Origin: Jatrophihabitans sp.
GTDB taxonomy: Bacteria; Actinomycetota; Actinomycetes; Mycobacteriales; Jatrophihabitantaceae
Direction: 5' to 3'
Assembly (NCBI GenBank): GCA_036389035.1
Contig: DASVQQ010000040.1
Coordinates: forward strand, 1 to 64,000
Length of the DNA stretch: 64,000 nt
The translations under genes were made by a program, and so were the position numbers. Below, piece by piece: positions 36,098 to 45,441 of this stretch. The notes below the pieces were generated by a model, which saw only the letters and a list, made by a program, of their open reading frames with translations, searched no databases and was not told the DNA's origin. Position 1 is the first letter of the stretch, and every line of letters starts with the position of its first letter.

Positions 36098-36176
36098 GCC
36101 TCATTGTGGACCCGCGTGAGGTGGATCGGCGTGCGTATCGGCCATACGGTTTGTAACAAATGGTGCGGCGATCACT

Positions 36177-36212
36177 GCGCCTGTAGTCAGCACCGCGCCT
36201 GTAGTCAGCACC
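36177..36212. repeat. 18-bp tandem repeat, two copies
   Basis: GCGCCTGTAGTCAGCACC at 36177-36194 and 36195-36212, followed by a partial copy. It lies in the 134-bp gap between the two propeller-like paralogues. Confidence 0.9.
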
Positions 36213-36231
36213 GCGCCCGTCGGCACTACAG

Positions 36232-37446
36232 CTAGCGGGCGGGCCGCAGGACGAGCTGGCTGAGCGGCGGCAGCGGCACGCCCAGGCTGCCCACGGCCGC
36301 GGTCTTGCGGTTGATCACCGAGAGCGTGCCGTCCACGGTGACGGCGAGCAACCAGTTGCTGTCCGGTGAGAAGGCGATTGCGCCCTCGTAGGACTGATTG
36401 ACCGAGACGTTGAGAACCCGCCGGTTCCCGGTGGCGAGGTCGAGCAACTGCAGCCCGATAGCGCCGTTGCGGGCCGAGGTCAGCATGGCCGCGGTCGCCC
36501 CGTCGGGGGAGATCACCCCGCGCTGCTGCCGGCCGGTTATCGCGGCGTTCACGACCCGCCGGGAGCCGTCGCGGCGATCGATCACCACCGACTGGCAGCG
36601 GTGCCGGTCATCGCATTCGGTGACCAGCCACCCGGTCGGGCCGACCGCCACCAGAGAGCCGGTGCTGATCCGTCGCAGGCCGTCGGGCCGGGCGTTGTAG
36701 ACCCCGCCGATACCGGGAAACAGCAGGTAGCCCGCGCCGTCGGCGGTCGCGTCGAAGGAGAGGTTCTCCGAGGGGATCGGAATGAACTCGGCGAGCCTGC
36801 TGCCGTCCAGCTCCATCAGCGCCATCACCGGCTGGTGGTCATCGCTGGGCCGTGCCCACATCTGGTCGGGGCGCGGTCCCGGATACACCGGGCCGTCGTG
36901 CTCGAGCAGCGCCGGCAGCTCACGTGCCGGCCGGCCGTCGGGCACCAGGTAGCCCGGCACCTTGTCCAGCGGGCGGATGAGCACCTGGTCCTCGCCTGCC
37001 AGCAGGTACACCGGGCCGCCGCTGAGCAAGGTGGGAATGGCGGTGCGGGTGATCCGGCCGGTGGCCGGCTCGATGCGCACCAGCACCCTGTCACCGCGGG
37101 CGACCAGCTCCCAGCCGGTGGTGGCGCCGAGCAACGGCCGGCCCAGCCGGGTGACCGACACGGCCGGCCCGGCAGGTCGCGGCGCCGAGGTGGTGGGCGT
37201 CCGAGGGCCGGCCTGGGTCGAGGAGGACGTCGGAGTGGTCGGAGCGGCGCTCCCCCGGGCCGCCGACGGGGTGCCGCCCCGTTCGTAGTTCAGCGCCGCG
37301 ACCACCAGCGCGGCGGCGAGCGCGACCACCGTCAAGGTGAACCATCTGGGCCATGGCCGCCGGGGCGGGGTCATCTCACCGGGCGCGCCGTCAGGGCCGA
37401 CATCGAGCCAGTCGATGTCGTCGGGATGCGCGTCGTCTCGGCCCAC
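36232..37446 (-). CDS. Membrane-anchored propeller-like protein, copy 2
   Basis: 404 residues from GTG 37446, with the same layout as copy 1: N-terminal DIDWLDVGPDGAPGEM, one membrane helix (about 36-58), Thr/Ser-rich linker, and blade-like repeats GGVYNARPDGLRRISTG and AIAFSPDSNWLLAVT. Two Cys in ECDDRHRCQ are conserved in both copies and may form a disulfide in the exported domain. The pair arose by tandem duplication with the stalk diverging most. Confidence 0.75.
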   Translation of the reverse strand: MGRDDAHPDDIDWLDVGPDGAPGEMTPPRRPWPRWFTLTVVALAAALVVAALNYERGGTPSAARGSAAPTTPTSSSTQAGPRTPTTSAPRPAGPAVSVTRLGRPLLGATTGWELVARGDRVLVRIEPATGRITRTAIPTLLSGGPVYLLAGEDQVLIRPLDKVPGYLVPDGRPARELPALLEHDGPVYPGPRPDQMWARPSDDHQPVMALMELDGSRLAEFIPIPSENLSFDATADGAGYLLFPGIGGVYNARPDGLRRISTGSLVAVGPTGWLVTECDDRHRCQSVVIDRRDGSRRVVNAAITGRQQRGVISPDGATAAMLTSARNGAIGLQLLDLATGNRRVLNVSVNQSYEGAIAFSPDSNWLLAVTVDGTLSVINRKTAAVGSLGVPLPPLSQLVLRPAR

Positions 37447-37680
37447 GCCTCATTCTGGACCCGCACGGCGGATCTCAGGTTGCGAATCGGTATCCCAACC
37501 GACGCCACAGCTGCGGCGACCCGGCCGGTACGTCTGCAGGGCGTCGGTCGTGCACACGGCATATGCAGGCGTGCGCTCTTACACCGCCGATGCCGCCGGT
37601 CTATGACCTAGGCAATTCAGCGCCTTGTCGGCGCGGTCGGGTGCCGTCCACCCTCGCCAGGAACGAGAGGGAGAGAGACC

Positions 37681-39438
37681 ATGACTGCTGTTACAGCATC
37701 GCCTACAGCATCGCCATCGCCGTTGCGCGGCCTGTGGCAGCGCGAGTTGCCGGAGTACCCGACCGGCGCCAGGCGCATCTTCTACCTCGCGATTGTCTTC
37801 ACCGCGACAGTCATGGTGTATTACCAGAACTTTCTCGCTGGGGCAGTCACACTGCAGCTTCTCGGTGACTTCGACGTCACTTTCTTGTACTTCGCCAGCG
37901 TCACGGCATTGTCGAACGCTGTCGGCGCCATCGGCTCCCTGGCGTCCGGCGTCGCCGACAAGGTGGGACGCGGCAACATGGCGGTCGTCGGCCTGATCGG
38001 CGTCACCCTGGTGACGCTGCTATGGGTGCCCAACGTGACGACCGGCTTTCAATACGCGATCGTTCTGAGCGTTGGCGGGATTTTCGAGGGCATCATCCTG
38101 GTCGTCACGCCGGCGTTGGTGCGTGACTTCAGCCCCCAGGTCGGTCGCGCCCAGGCCATGGCCTTCTGGACGATGACGCCGGTGCTGGGCAGCCTTCTGG
38201 TCGCCATGGTCTCCAGCAACACCCTCGACAGCCACCCGGACTGGCAGTTCCAGTTCAAAGTCGCAGGCTGGGTCGGCGTGGTCGTCAGCGTGCTGGCCCT
38301 GCTGTTCCTGCGCGAGCTCAACAGCGCCGACCGCGACCGCATCGTCGGCGCGCTCGAGGCCAAGACCGCAGCGGCGCTGAACAGCCGCGGGCTGTCGCAC
38401 GAAGAGGCCACCCGCCACCCGTACCGGCAGATGGTCCGGCTCGACATCGTCGGCCCGGCAGTCGGCATCAGCGTTTTCCTGCTCATGTACTTCACCGCCG
38501 TCGGGGCTCTTCCGGTGTACTTCCAGACCAACCTCAACTTCACCGCCAGTGAGTCGAACTCCCTGTTGAACTGGCTGTGGGCCACCGCGGCGGTGTCCAT
38601 GCTCGTTTTCGGGGTGCTGTCGGACAAGCTGCGCGTCCGCAAGCCGCTCATCGTCGCCGGCGCCCTGGTCACCGTCGCGGTCGACATCGTGTTCCTGTCG
38701 AAGGCCGACTCCTCACCGACCTTCTCCACCATCGCGATCCTGCTGGCGCTCATGGGCCTATGCCTGGGTGCTGTATGGGTGCCGTGGATGGCTGCCTTCA
38801 CCGAGACCGTCGAGCATCGCAACCCCGCCCTGTCGGCCACCGGCCTGGCCATCTGGGGTTGGACCCTGCGCTTGTTCCTCGCCGGCGCGATCGTCACGAT
38901 CCCGTTGATCGTCTCGGCTGTCACGCCCATCGTCGACGACGGCCCTTCCGTGGGTCAGGCGCGAGCCTACTTCGCGAAGAGCCAACCCCTGCAACTGCTG
39001 CTGGCCCAGGCGCAGGCGCACCCCAAGGTGTTCAGCGACCTCGGCGCGTCGCCGAAGGACCCGGCAGTGCGACAGAAGGCGATCGAGACCGTCGGCGCGC
39101 CAACACTGGCTACGTTGGCCGGTGACCCGATCGCACAGCGAAATCTCGCCCTGATCGCCGAAAAGGTGCCAGGCCTGCTCAAGGCGCGGGCCGACAGCCC
39201 GGGCCAGTGGCAAGCCTGGTTCTGGATCTGCACCATCGGGGCACTGGCCCTCTGCCCGCTCACGCTGCTGCTCAGGGGCTCGTGGCGCCCGCAACCCACC
39301 GACGATGCCCACGCCACAGAACACGCTCTCGAACTGGCCAACCGCAGCGCCCATCCCGATGCGCATCCGGTGGGGGCGGCTCCGCTCCACCTGCCGGAGC
39401 ACGCCGCTGTTCGCCAGCAGCCCGACGCAAGGGCTTGA
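37681..39438 (+). CDS. MFS transporter with unusual insert before the last helices
   Basis: 585 residues, larger than a usual 400-450-residue MFS member. GAGAGGGAGAGAGACC precedes the ATG. The first half has the loop 2-3 motif GVADKVGRGN, and the second half has SDKLRVRKPL in the equivalent place. About 12 helices are visible. Residues 425-510, between helices 11 and 12, form a long soluble insert (SVGQARAYFAKSQPLQ onwards), and the C-terminus is a His/Pro-rich tail. Substrate unknown. The selenoprotein gene starts 86 bp downstream on the same strand. The 234 bp upstream hold no recognisable site. Confidence 0.85.
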   Translation: MTAVTASPTASPSPLRGLWQRELPEYPTGARRIFYLAIVFTATVMVYYQNFLAGAVTLQLLGDFDVTFLYFASVTALSNAVGAIGSLASGVADKVGRGNMAVVGLIGVTLVTLLWVPNVTTGFQYAIVLSVGGIFEGIILVVTPALVRDFSPQVGRAQAMAFWTMTPVLGSLLVAMVSSNTLDSHPDWQFQFKVAGWVGVVVSVLALLFLRELNSADRDRIVGALEAKTAAALNSRGLSHEEATRHPYRQMVRLDIVGPAVGISVFLLMYFTAVGALPVYFQTNLNFTASESNSLLNWLWATAAVSMLVFGVLSDKLRVRKPLIVAGALVTVAVDIVFLSKADSSPTFSTIAILLALMGLCLGAVWVPWMAAFTETVEHRNPALSATGLAIWGWTLRLFLAGAIVTIPLIVSAVTPIVDDGPSVGQARAYFAKSQPLQLLLAQAQAHPKVFSDLGASPKDPAVRQKAIETVGAPTLATLAGDPIAQRNLALIAEKVPGLLKARADSPGQWQAWFWICTIGALALCPLTLLLRGSWRPQPTDDAHATEHALELANRSAHPDAHPVGAAPLHLPEHAAVRQQPDARA

Positions 39439-39524
39439 CGACGCCGACCAGGACGTGATGAGCACTGGGACGGTAGCTTCTAACCAACGCTGATGACGAT
39501 CAGCGATCAATGCGGGGTGACGGT

Positions 39525-40562
39525 ATGGCATATCTACGGGTGATCGGCAAGCAGGAGGCGGACGGCGACCTCCTCGAGGCGTACTCAGCGATGGCTGCCC
39601 GTCCGATGCCACCCGTATACCTGCCGGATCACGGTGACGCGGCTGGGATCATCCGAGCGCACTCTCTTGATTCAGAGTTGCTGCGACGCACGTTCGCGGT
39701 CTCGGGCTCGCTGAGCAACGACGCGCTTCCCTGGCGCTCCCGGGAGCTGCTCAACTCGGTGACTTCCCGCGAGAATGAGTGCTTCTATTGAACGACCGCT
39801 CACGCAGAGTTTCTGCGTGTAGCCAGCGGCGACGACACCGTCAGCCGCCGCATCGTCCTGGGGCAGGCGTTCGACGAGCTCTCACCTCAGGATGCCTGCC
39901 TGGTGGATTTCGCTCAGACCTTGACGGCTCGCCCGTGGGCGATCGGCCCTGTCGATATTCGACGGCTGTCCGAAGAGGGTCTGTCGCGGACCTCGATAGT
40001 GGTCGCCATCGGGCTGGTAGCCATGTTCAACTACCTGACTCGGGTAGCCGACGGCACCGGAATCGAGGCGGACTACGGCAACGAGCTTCCCCGGTTCGTC
40101 TATCGCGGCCTCACGGAATCGGCCCCGAGGCCCGGACCGGAAGAGTGGCCGCCCGTCGACGGCTCACTTGAGCTCCTGTCTGCCCTACCTGACGTGCAGG
40201 CAGCTTGGCACCGCTGGCGTGACTACGTAGCAGAGGGTCCTGGCCCGCTATCTTCGGCGACGCTGAGCCGGCTCCGACGGATAGCGGCTCGCAACGCGTG
40301 CGACGGCGCCATAGCTGCCCTTGACCAGGCCGATTCACTAACTGCTGCCGAGAGCACCGCAGGGTCGGGCGACACATTGTCGGAGTTCGCGGACAAGCTG
40401 AGTCTCACACCATGGCTCATGGCTCAAGCCGATGTGGACGCTCTGCGCTCGATCGGCATGGATGACCTTTCGATCCTCCACGTCATCGCCGTTGTCGCCT
40501 ATCAATCAGCTGAGTCGCGGTTGCGCATCGGGCTTTCTGCCCTCGCCAGGTCCGGAGACTAA
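39525..40562 (+). CDS. Two-domain AhpD/CMD-family selenoprotein with in-frame TGA (Sec89)
   Basis: 345 residues if TGA at 39789-39791 is read as selenocysteine. Start ATG 39525 follows GGGGTG; ATG 39510 is also in frame. The N-terminal domain matches peroxidase-related AhpD-like enzymes. WRSRELLNSVTSRENEC(86)-F-Y-U(89)-T-T-A-H(93) aligns with the family's CxxC-x3-H redox motif. The frame continues without any break after the TGA through VDFAQTLTARPWAIG and FNYLTRVADGTGIEAD to TAA 40562. A second, degenerate CMD repeat follows, with a single C259 in NACDGA. The family reduces peroxides or serves as disulfide reductase. The alternative reading is a pseudogene with a nonsense mutation exactly at that codon. 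Confidence 0.8.
39801..39819 (+). promoter_or_regulatory. Candidate bacterial SECIS element
   Basis: Perfect 8-bp stem CACGCAGA / TCTGCGTG (39801-39808 and 39812-39819) with loop GTT. Seventeen nucleotides separate the TGA from the loop, and the loop starts with G. Both agree with the general description of bacterial SECIS hairpins (spacing about 16-37 nt, G in the first two loop positions). It lies inside the coding sequence, as expected for bacteria. Confidence 0.75.
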
Positions 40563-40623
40563 TCATTTTTTTCAGCCACCCGACTGCTAACAGCACGCCT
40601 TAACCCACTCACGCGGAAATCGC

Positions 40624-40659
40624 AGGAACGGCGCTCAGGAGATCCTGAGCGCCGTTCCT
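40624..40659 (-). terminator. Terminator hairpin downstream of ssrA
   Basis: Perfect 17-bp inverted repeat, AGGAACGGCGCTCAGGA (40624-40640) with its complement at 40643-40659, 2-nt loop. It lies 14 bp past the encoded CCA end of the minus-strand tmRNA and may also stop transcription of the plus-strand selenoprotein gene. Confidence 0.8.
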
Positions 40660-40672
40660 GTTGAGCTACTAC

Positions 40673-41048
40673 TGGTGGAGGTGCCGGGAATCGAACCCGG
40701 GTCCTTCGTCGCTTTGATGGGTCTTCTCCGGGCGCAGTGTGCGGTGTCTCTACTCGGCCTCACCGATCACGCACACAAGTCGGTGTGACAGGCCCAGTCG
40801 CTGTGAGTTGTCCCGAACTCCCCCGCGACCGGGGAGTTCGGTAAGCCACCTAGCTGATGCCAGGATCCGGGCCGGTGACGAACCCGGGCTGACAGACTCG
40901 TTTCGCTACTTAGGCAGCGAGAACGAAGTCAGCGCGATTGGAATCGGCGCTTATTTTGTTTTGCATCGCTTTTTTAACGAGGTCAGCAATGCGGTCCTCG
41001 GCCCGCTTCCCCTCATCTCAACGTCCGAAGTCGAGACCATTCACCCCC
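40673..41048 (-). ncRNA. ssrA: tmRNA (SsrA)
   Basis: 376 nt. The 5' end GGGGGTG pairs with 3' CACCTCC, followed by encoded ACCA. The T-arm GGGTTCGATTCCCGG is intact. The tag coding part (complement of 40913-40948, stop TAA at 40910-40912) reads ADSNRADFVLAA, close to mycobacterial ADSHQRDYALAA. It rescues stalled ribosomes with SmpB, encoded 3 kb away on the same strand. A 174-bp upstream gap separates it from the CYTH-CHAD gene. Confidence 0.97.
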
Positions 41049-41222
41049 TTCTGGGCGTTGTGCGCCCGTCACACTGCCCAACGCGGTGAGCGTCCGGCAG
41101 ATTCCATCATGCCATGACCGGCCCCGCCGCCCCGGTTGAATTGCTGCCCTGACCGCCTGTGACCCCCGGGCACTCGAAAGGAACTACCGTGCACTGACAC
41201 GCCAGGCTGTACAACTACACCC

Positions 41223-42698
41223 GTGGCCGATACCCATCGCGAGATCGAGACCAAGTTCGACGTGGCCCCCGACTTCACGCTCGGGGACCTGGCCGAGTTC
41301 GCCGGCCCGGGCGCCAGCGTGCAGAGCCGCACCGTGAACCTGTCCAGCGCCTATTACGACACCGCCGAGAACGACCTGCTGCGCTCGCGCCTGACCCTTC
41401 GCCGGCGCATCGGCGACACTGACACCGGCTGGCATCTCAAGGTCCCCGGGGTGGGCTTCCGCACCGAGCTGCACTGGCCACTGCCCGGCAACGACGAGCC
41501 GCCCGAGGAGTTGCGCAACCTGATCTGGCCGTTCGCCGGCCAGGACGAGCTGGTGCGGACCATCACCCTCAACACCACCCGGACGTCCCACCGGATCACC
41601 GCCCCGGACGGCCGGCTGGTGTTCGAACTGGCCGACGACGAGGTCCGGGTGAGTTCGGAAGGGGCGCCGGTGGCGGTGTCGCGCTGGCGCGAGCTCGAGG
41701 TGGAACTCGGCCAGGCCGGCAGCACCGCGGACCTCAACCGGGCGACCAGGCTGCTGCTGGCCCGCGGCGCCTTCGTCTCACGCTCGGGATCGAAGCTGCA
41801 ACGCGCGATGGGCTGCCCCGACGATCCGGCCATCAGCAGCGCCGCGACCACCCTGACCAGCTACCTGCGCGCCCAGTGCGACGCCCTCACCGCCGGCCAC
41901 TTCGCCATCTCGGTCAAGCCGTTCGAGGCCAGCGCGACCAGCCCGCCGCACGAGGCCATTCACCAGACCCGGGTCGCGACCCGGCGGTTGCGGGCCGCGC
42001 TGCGGATCTTCGCGCCGCTGTTCGACGCCGAGCCGGCCACCCGGCTGCAGGACGAGCTGGCCTGGTTCGCCGCCGAGCTGGGCGAGGTGCGCGATCGCGA
42101 GGTGCTGCGCAGCCGGCTGGCTCGCGCGGTCGATGACCTGCCCGCCTACCTGGTGGTCGGCCCGGTCGCCCGGCGGATCGACGACGTGCTGCTCACCGAA
42201 TTGCGCCAGCACGCCGGCGCGCTGCTGGACACCATGCGCGACGAGCGCTACCGGGTGCTGGTTCGCGACCTGGCCCGCTGGCGCGAGCAGCCCCCCTTCA
42301 CCCCGGAGGCGGCCGGCCCGCCCAGCGTGCTGACCGAGTACGTCGACGCGGCCGAGCGCAAGCTCGGCAAGCGGATGAAGCGCGCCGCCGGCAACCACAC
42401 CCCGGCCGAGCAGCTGCACCAGGCCCGCAAGGCCGGCAAGCGAGCCCGCTACGCCGCCGAGGCGGCCGCTCCGGCGCTGGGCAAGCGCGCCAGCGCGGTA
42501 GCCAAGCGGGCATCGCGGCTGCAGACGTTGCTCGGCGAGCACCAGGACGCGATCGTGGCCACCGAGGTGCTGCGCCGGATCGCTGACCAGGTGGCCGACG
42601 AGGGCGAGAACGCCTTCACCTACGGCATCCTGGTGGCCGACCAGCGCCGCATCGCCACGACCTCGGCGCAGGCCGCCCGGGCCAGCACCGGCACCTGA
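41223..42698 (+). CDS. CYTH and CHAD domain protein
   Basis: 491 residues from GTG 41223. The CYTH triphosphate-tunnel domain (about 1-200) has the EIETK motif at residues 7-11 and YYDTAENDLLRSRLTLRRR. The CHAD domain (about 220-480) has the conserved helix HEAIHQTRVATRRLRAALR and a second HQARKAGKRARYAAE. These fused proteins bind or hydrolyse polyphosphate or triphosphates in the families studied. It is divergent from ssrA and convergent with the GNAT gene. Confidence 0.92.
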   Translation: MADTHREIETKFDVAPDFTLGDLAEFAGPGASVQSRTVNLSSAYYDTAENDLLRSRLTLRRRIGDTDTGWHLKVPGVGFRTELHWPLPGNDEPPEELRNLIWPFAGQDELVRTITLNTTRTSHRITAPDGRLVFELADDEVRVSSEGAPVAVSRWRELEVELGQAGSTADLNRATRLLLARGAFVSRSGSKLQRAMGCPDDPAISSAATTLTSYLRAQCDALTAGHFAISVKPFEASATSPPHEAIHQTRVATRRLRAALRIFAPLFDAEPATRLQDELAWFAAELGEVRDREVLRSRLARAVDDLPAYLVVGPVARRIDDVLLTELRQHAGALLDTMRDERYRVLVRDLARWREQPPFTPEAAGPPSVLTEYVDAAERKLGKRMKRAAGNHTPAEQLHQARKAGKRARYAAEAAAPALGKRASAVAKRASRLQTLLGEHQDAIVATEVLRRIADQVADEGENAFTYGILVADQRRIATTSAQAARASTGT

Positions 42699-42721
42699 CC
42701 CGGCCTACCCGAGCCGGCCGC

Positions 42722-42801
42722 GCGGGCCGGTAAGGGCTGGCGCGCGAGCCGGTCAGGGCTGGCGCACGGGCCGGTCAGGGCTGGCGGCCACCGATCAGGG
42801 C
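42722..42801. repeat. 22-bp tandem array at the GNAT stop
   Basis: Units with core GGCCGGTCAGGGCTGGCG; TAAGGG/TCAGGG starts at 42731, 42753, 42775 and 42795. The last is the complement of the minus-strand GNAT stop (TGA). Confidence 0.88.
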
Positions 42802-43754
42802 TTGGGGGCCGGCTCCAGCCGTCCGTAATGGGCGATCACCCGGTCCAGCTGAAATCCCAGCGAGGCGTACAAGGCGCCGGCGCCCGAGCCGTTCTCCGAG
42901 TCGACGTCCAGGCACGCCGTGGTGTAGCCCTGCTCGGCCATCGCCCGCACCGACGCCGCCAGGCAGGCCCGGGCCAGCCCGCGGCCTCGGGATCGCTGCC
43001 GGGTGCCCACCAGCGCGACCCAGGCCTCACCGTCCACCCACTGGTTGACCAGCACGTAGGCCTGCACGTCGCCGTCGGAGTCCAGGCTGACGAACGAGCA
43101 GTCCGGCCGGAACGTCCGGGAGCCGACCTGGCTGGCCCACGAGTCGGCATCGCGCTCGATGGCGCCCCAGTGGGTGCTGAAGGCGTCGTTGTGGGCGAGC
43201 CGGACGGCCTCGGCCAGCTCGGCCGAGTACCGCCGCACCGGCAGCTCCGGCGGCGGTGGCAGCACGCCGGGGATCGGCCGGCTCAGCTCCTGGAAGTAGC
43301 GCACGATCTGATAGCCGCGGCGCTCCAGCATGGGGCGCACCGAGGCCCCCTCGATGCCGCCGGGAACCCGCAGCATCACCGGCGCGCCCGGATGCCGCTG
43401 GCCGGTCAGCTCCAGGGCCCGGGCCTCCATCCGGTCCATGATCTCGGCGCCCAGCCCCTGTCTGCGGAACTCCGGCCGGACCCCGCCGTAGATCTCGGCC
43501 CGGGCCTGGCCCTCGAACAGCCCGGACGCGACCCGCAGCTGCCCGAAGCCGACCAGTACGCCATCGCGCCACACTGCCACCGTGTCCAGCTGCGGGTCGA
43601 CGCCTGGCTCGGTCAGCTCCTCGGCCAGCGCCTCGGGCTCGTAGAACTCCTCGGTGCCGTCCGCCACGGCCAGCAGGTTGGTCAGTTCGGCCCAGGCGGT
43701 CACCGTCTCGACGCTCAACGGCTGCCATCGCACGGTTGTCACTGACACCCTCAC
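42795..43754 (-). CDS. Tandem GNAT-domain acetyltransferase
   Basis: 319 residues with two GNAT folds. The first has EIYGGVRPEFRRQGLGAEIMD and the second has VGTRQRSRGRGLARACLAASV; both carry the acetyl-CoA pyrophosphate loop R-x-x-G-x-G/A pattern. The two-domain layout resembles mycothiol synthase and related actinobacterial enzymes, but substrate is not proven. GTG 43754, 43748 and 43742 are all in frame; 43742 has GAGG at the best distance. Acts in the cytosol. Confidence 0.85.
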   Translation of the reverse strand: MRVSVTTVRWQPLSVETVTAWAELTNLLAVADGTEEFYEPEALAEELTEPGVDPQLDTVAVWRDGVLVGFGQLRVASGLFEGQARAEIYGGVRPEFRRQGLGAEIMDRMEARALELTGQRHPGAPVMLRVPGGIEGASVRPMLERRGYQIVRYFQELSRPIPGVLPPPPELPVRRYSAELAEAVRLAHNDAFSTHWGAIERDADSWASQVGSRTFRPDCSFVSLDSDGDVQAYVLVNQWVDGEAWVALVGTRQRSRGRGLARACLAASVRAMAEQGYTTACLDVDSENGSGAGALYASLGFQLDRVIAHYGRLEPAPKP

Positions 43755-43937
43755 ACCTCACAAATCCATCAACGCCGCGCCGTTGTGCCATAGCACCTGC
43801 CTCAACCAATCATCGCCGAAGCCCCACTCCAGCAGCGACTGAATTTGGCTGGCGTAGCACAGCAACCCCAGCGGCCTCAGGAACCCCAGCGACTCAGAAA
43901 CTCTCAGCGGCGCTGCCGGCCGGAGCGCCGGCGTCCA

Positions 43938-44438
43938 TCAGTCGGTTCTGCCCTTGGCGCGCCGGCCCAGCACCCGGCTGATCTCGCGGTCGGCGTCACG
44001 CTTGGCCATGTCCTGGCGCTTGTCGTAGGTCTTCTTGCCCTTGGCCAGGGCGAGCTCGACCTTCACCTTGCCCTCGACGAAATACAGCGACAGCGGCACC
44101 AGGGTCAGCCCGGACTCCTTGATCTTGCCGATCAGCCGCAGGATCTCGCCCTTGTGCAGCAGCAGCTTGCGGACCCGGCGCGGGGTGTGGTTGGTCCAGG
44201 ACCCGAAGGCGTACTCGGGGATGTGCACGTTGTGCAGGTAGACCTCGCCGTCGTCGATGGTGGCGAAGCCGTCGATCAGCGAGGCCCGACCCAGCCGCAG
44301 CGACTTGACCTCGGTGCCCATCAGCACGATGCCGCACTCGAAGGTGTCCACGATCAGGAAGTCGTGCCGGGCCTTCTTGTTCTGCGCGATGATCTTGCGG
44401 ACCGGGCGGTTGGAGGACTGTGCGGTTGCGGCGGCCAT
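43938..44438 (-). CDS. smpB: SsrA-binding protein SmpB
   Basis: 166 residues of OB-fold RNA-binding protein that delivers alanyl-tmRNA to stalled ribosomes. Marks are [37 protein letters not shown], and the basic C-terminal tail [20 protein letters not shown]. ftsX lies 10 bp upstream on the same strand and ssrA 2.9 kb downstream, the common actinobacterial order with the GNAT and CYTH-CHAD genes inserted. Confidence 0.97.
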   Translation of the reverse strand: MAAATAQSSNRPVRKIIAQNKKARHDFLIVDTFECGIVLMGTEVKSLRLGRASLIDGFATIDDGEVYLHNVHIPEYAFGSWTNHTPRRVRKLLLHKGEILRLIGKIKESGLTLVPLSLYFVEGKVKVELALAKGKKTYDKRQDMAKRDADREISRVLGRRAKGRTD

Positions 44439-44448
44439 GAGGAGAAAG

Positions 44449-45366
44449 CTACAGCCGGACGTAGAGGCGCAGGGTCAGCCAGGCAGTGGCCGCGGCCAGG
44501 ATCACGCCGGCGATCAGGCCCACCCCGCCGGCCAGGATGATGTCGTTGGCCGAGATCGGCTGCAAAATCCGAGACTTCACCTGATCACCGAGCAAACCGT
44601 CCAAGAAGACCACCTTGGCCACCCAGTTGCCCACCATCGCCAGGATCGCTCCGACCACCGCCGCCAGCATCGCCTCGATCACGAACGGCAGCTGGGTCAT
44701 CCAGCGCGAGGCCCCGACCAGGCGCATGATGCCGGTCTCGTTGCGCCGCTGCTGGGCCGCGGTCTGGATGGTGTTGGCCATCTGCAGCAGCGCGCAGATC
44801 AGCACCACGAAGAACATCACGAACGAACCCACCCGGCCGGTGTCGAACAGCCGCAGCATGGTCTTGAGGCTGACGTCCTGATTCTGGATCTGCTCGACGC
44901 CGGCGACGTTGGCGTAGCGGGAGGCCACCGGCACGTAGTCGGCCTTGAGATCGCGCAACTTGACCGTGAACGACGCCGGGATCGCCCCCGGCCCGGCTTC
45001 GTCGACCACCTTCTCACCGAGGCGCTGCTTGGCGATCTGGGTGGCCTGGGCCTCGGTGAGGTACTGCACGTCGGTGATCTGCGGATCGGCTTTCAGCTTC
45101 GCCTCCAGCGCCACCCGCTCGGCGTTGGTCACCTTCTGCTTGCAGTTGGATCCCGGGCTCTGCTTCGAGGTCTCGGTGCAGAGGTAGATCGAGACGTTGA
45201 TCTTGTCCTTGTAGGCCGCCTGGGTCTTGGCGATCTCCTTGTTGATCAGCAGCGCCCCGCCCAGGAAGAACAGCGCGATCGCGGTGGACAGGATCAGCGC
45301 GATGGTCATGCTGGCATTGCGCCGCAGCCCGGTCGCGACTCCGGACATGAGATAGCTAGCGCGCAT
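44449..45366 (-). CDS. ftsX: Cell division protein FtsX
   Basis: 305 residues. One N-terminal membrane helix ([20 protein letters not shown]), an extracellular domain with two Cys (YLC and SNCKQK), and three C-terminal helices of the FtsX domain including [18 protein letters not shown]. FtsEX couples ATP binding to peptidoglycan hydrolase activation at the division site. ATG 45366 is 10 nt from GGAG; ATG 45375 is too close. It follows ftsE by 75 bp. Confidence 0.95.
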   Translation of the reverse strand: MRASYLMSGVATGLRRNASMTIALILSTAIALFFLGGALLINKEIAKTQAAYKDKINVSIYLCTETSKQSPGSNCKQKVTNAERVALEAKLKADPQITDVQYLTEAQATQIAKQRLGEKVVDEAGPGAIPASFTVKLRDLKADYVPVASRYANVAGVEQIQNQDVSLKTMLRLFDTGRVGSFVMFFVVLICALLQMANTIQTAAQQRRNETGIMRLVGASRWMTQLPFVIEAMLAAVVGAILAMVGNWVAKVVFLDGLLGDQVKSRILQPISANDIILAGGVGLIAGVILAAATAWLTLRLYVRL

Positions 45367-45441
45367 GGGCTTCATACTCCGATCGGTGTTCGCTCAGCAG
45401 GAGCCACTGGCGCTGCGGGGTGAGCTTGGCGGCCAACCGAC

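Noticed and set aside
39510-39791. Short AhpD-like fragment ending at the TGA, read as a pseudogene
   Set aside because: The frame and family similarity continue without break after the TGA, and a SECIS-like hairpin follows; a selenoprotein is the better reading, though not proven.
40739-41089. 116-residue frame over the tmRNA region
   Set aside because: It lies on the opposite strand of a clearly structured tmRNA gene and has no coding features.
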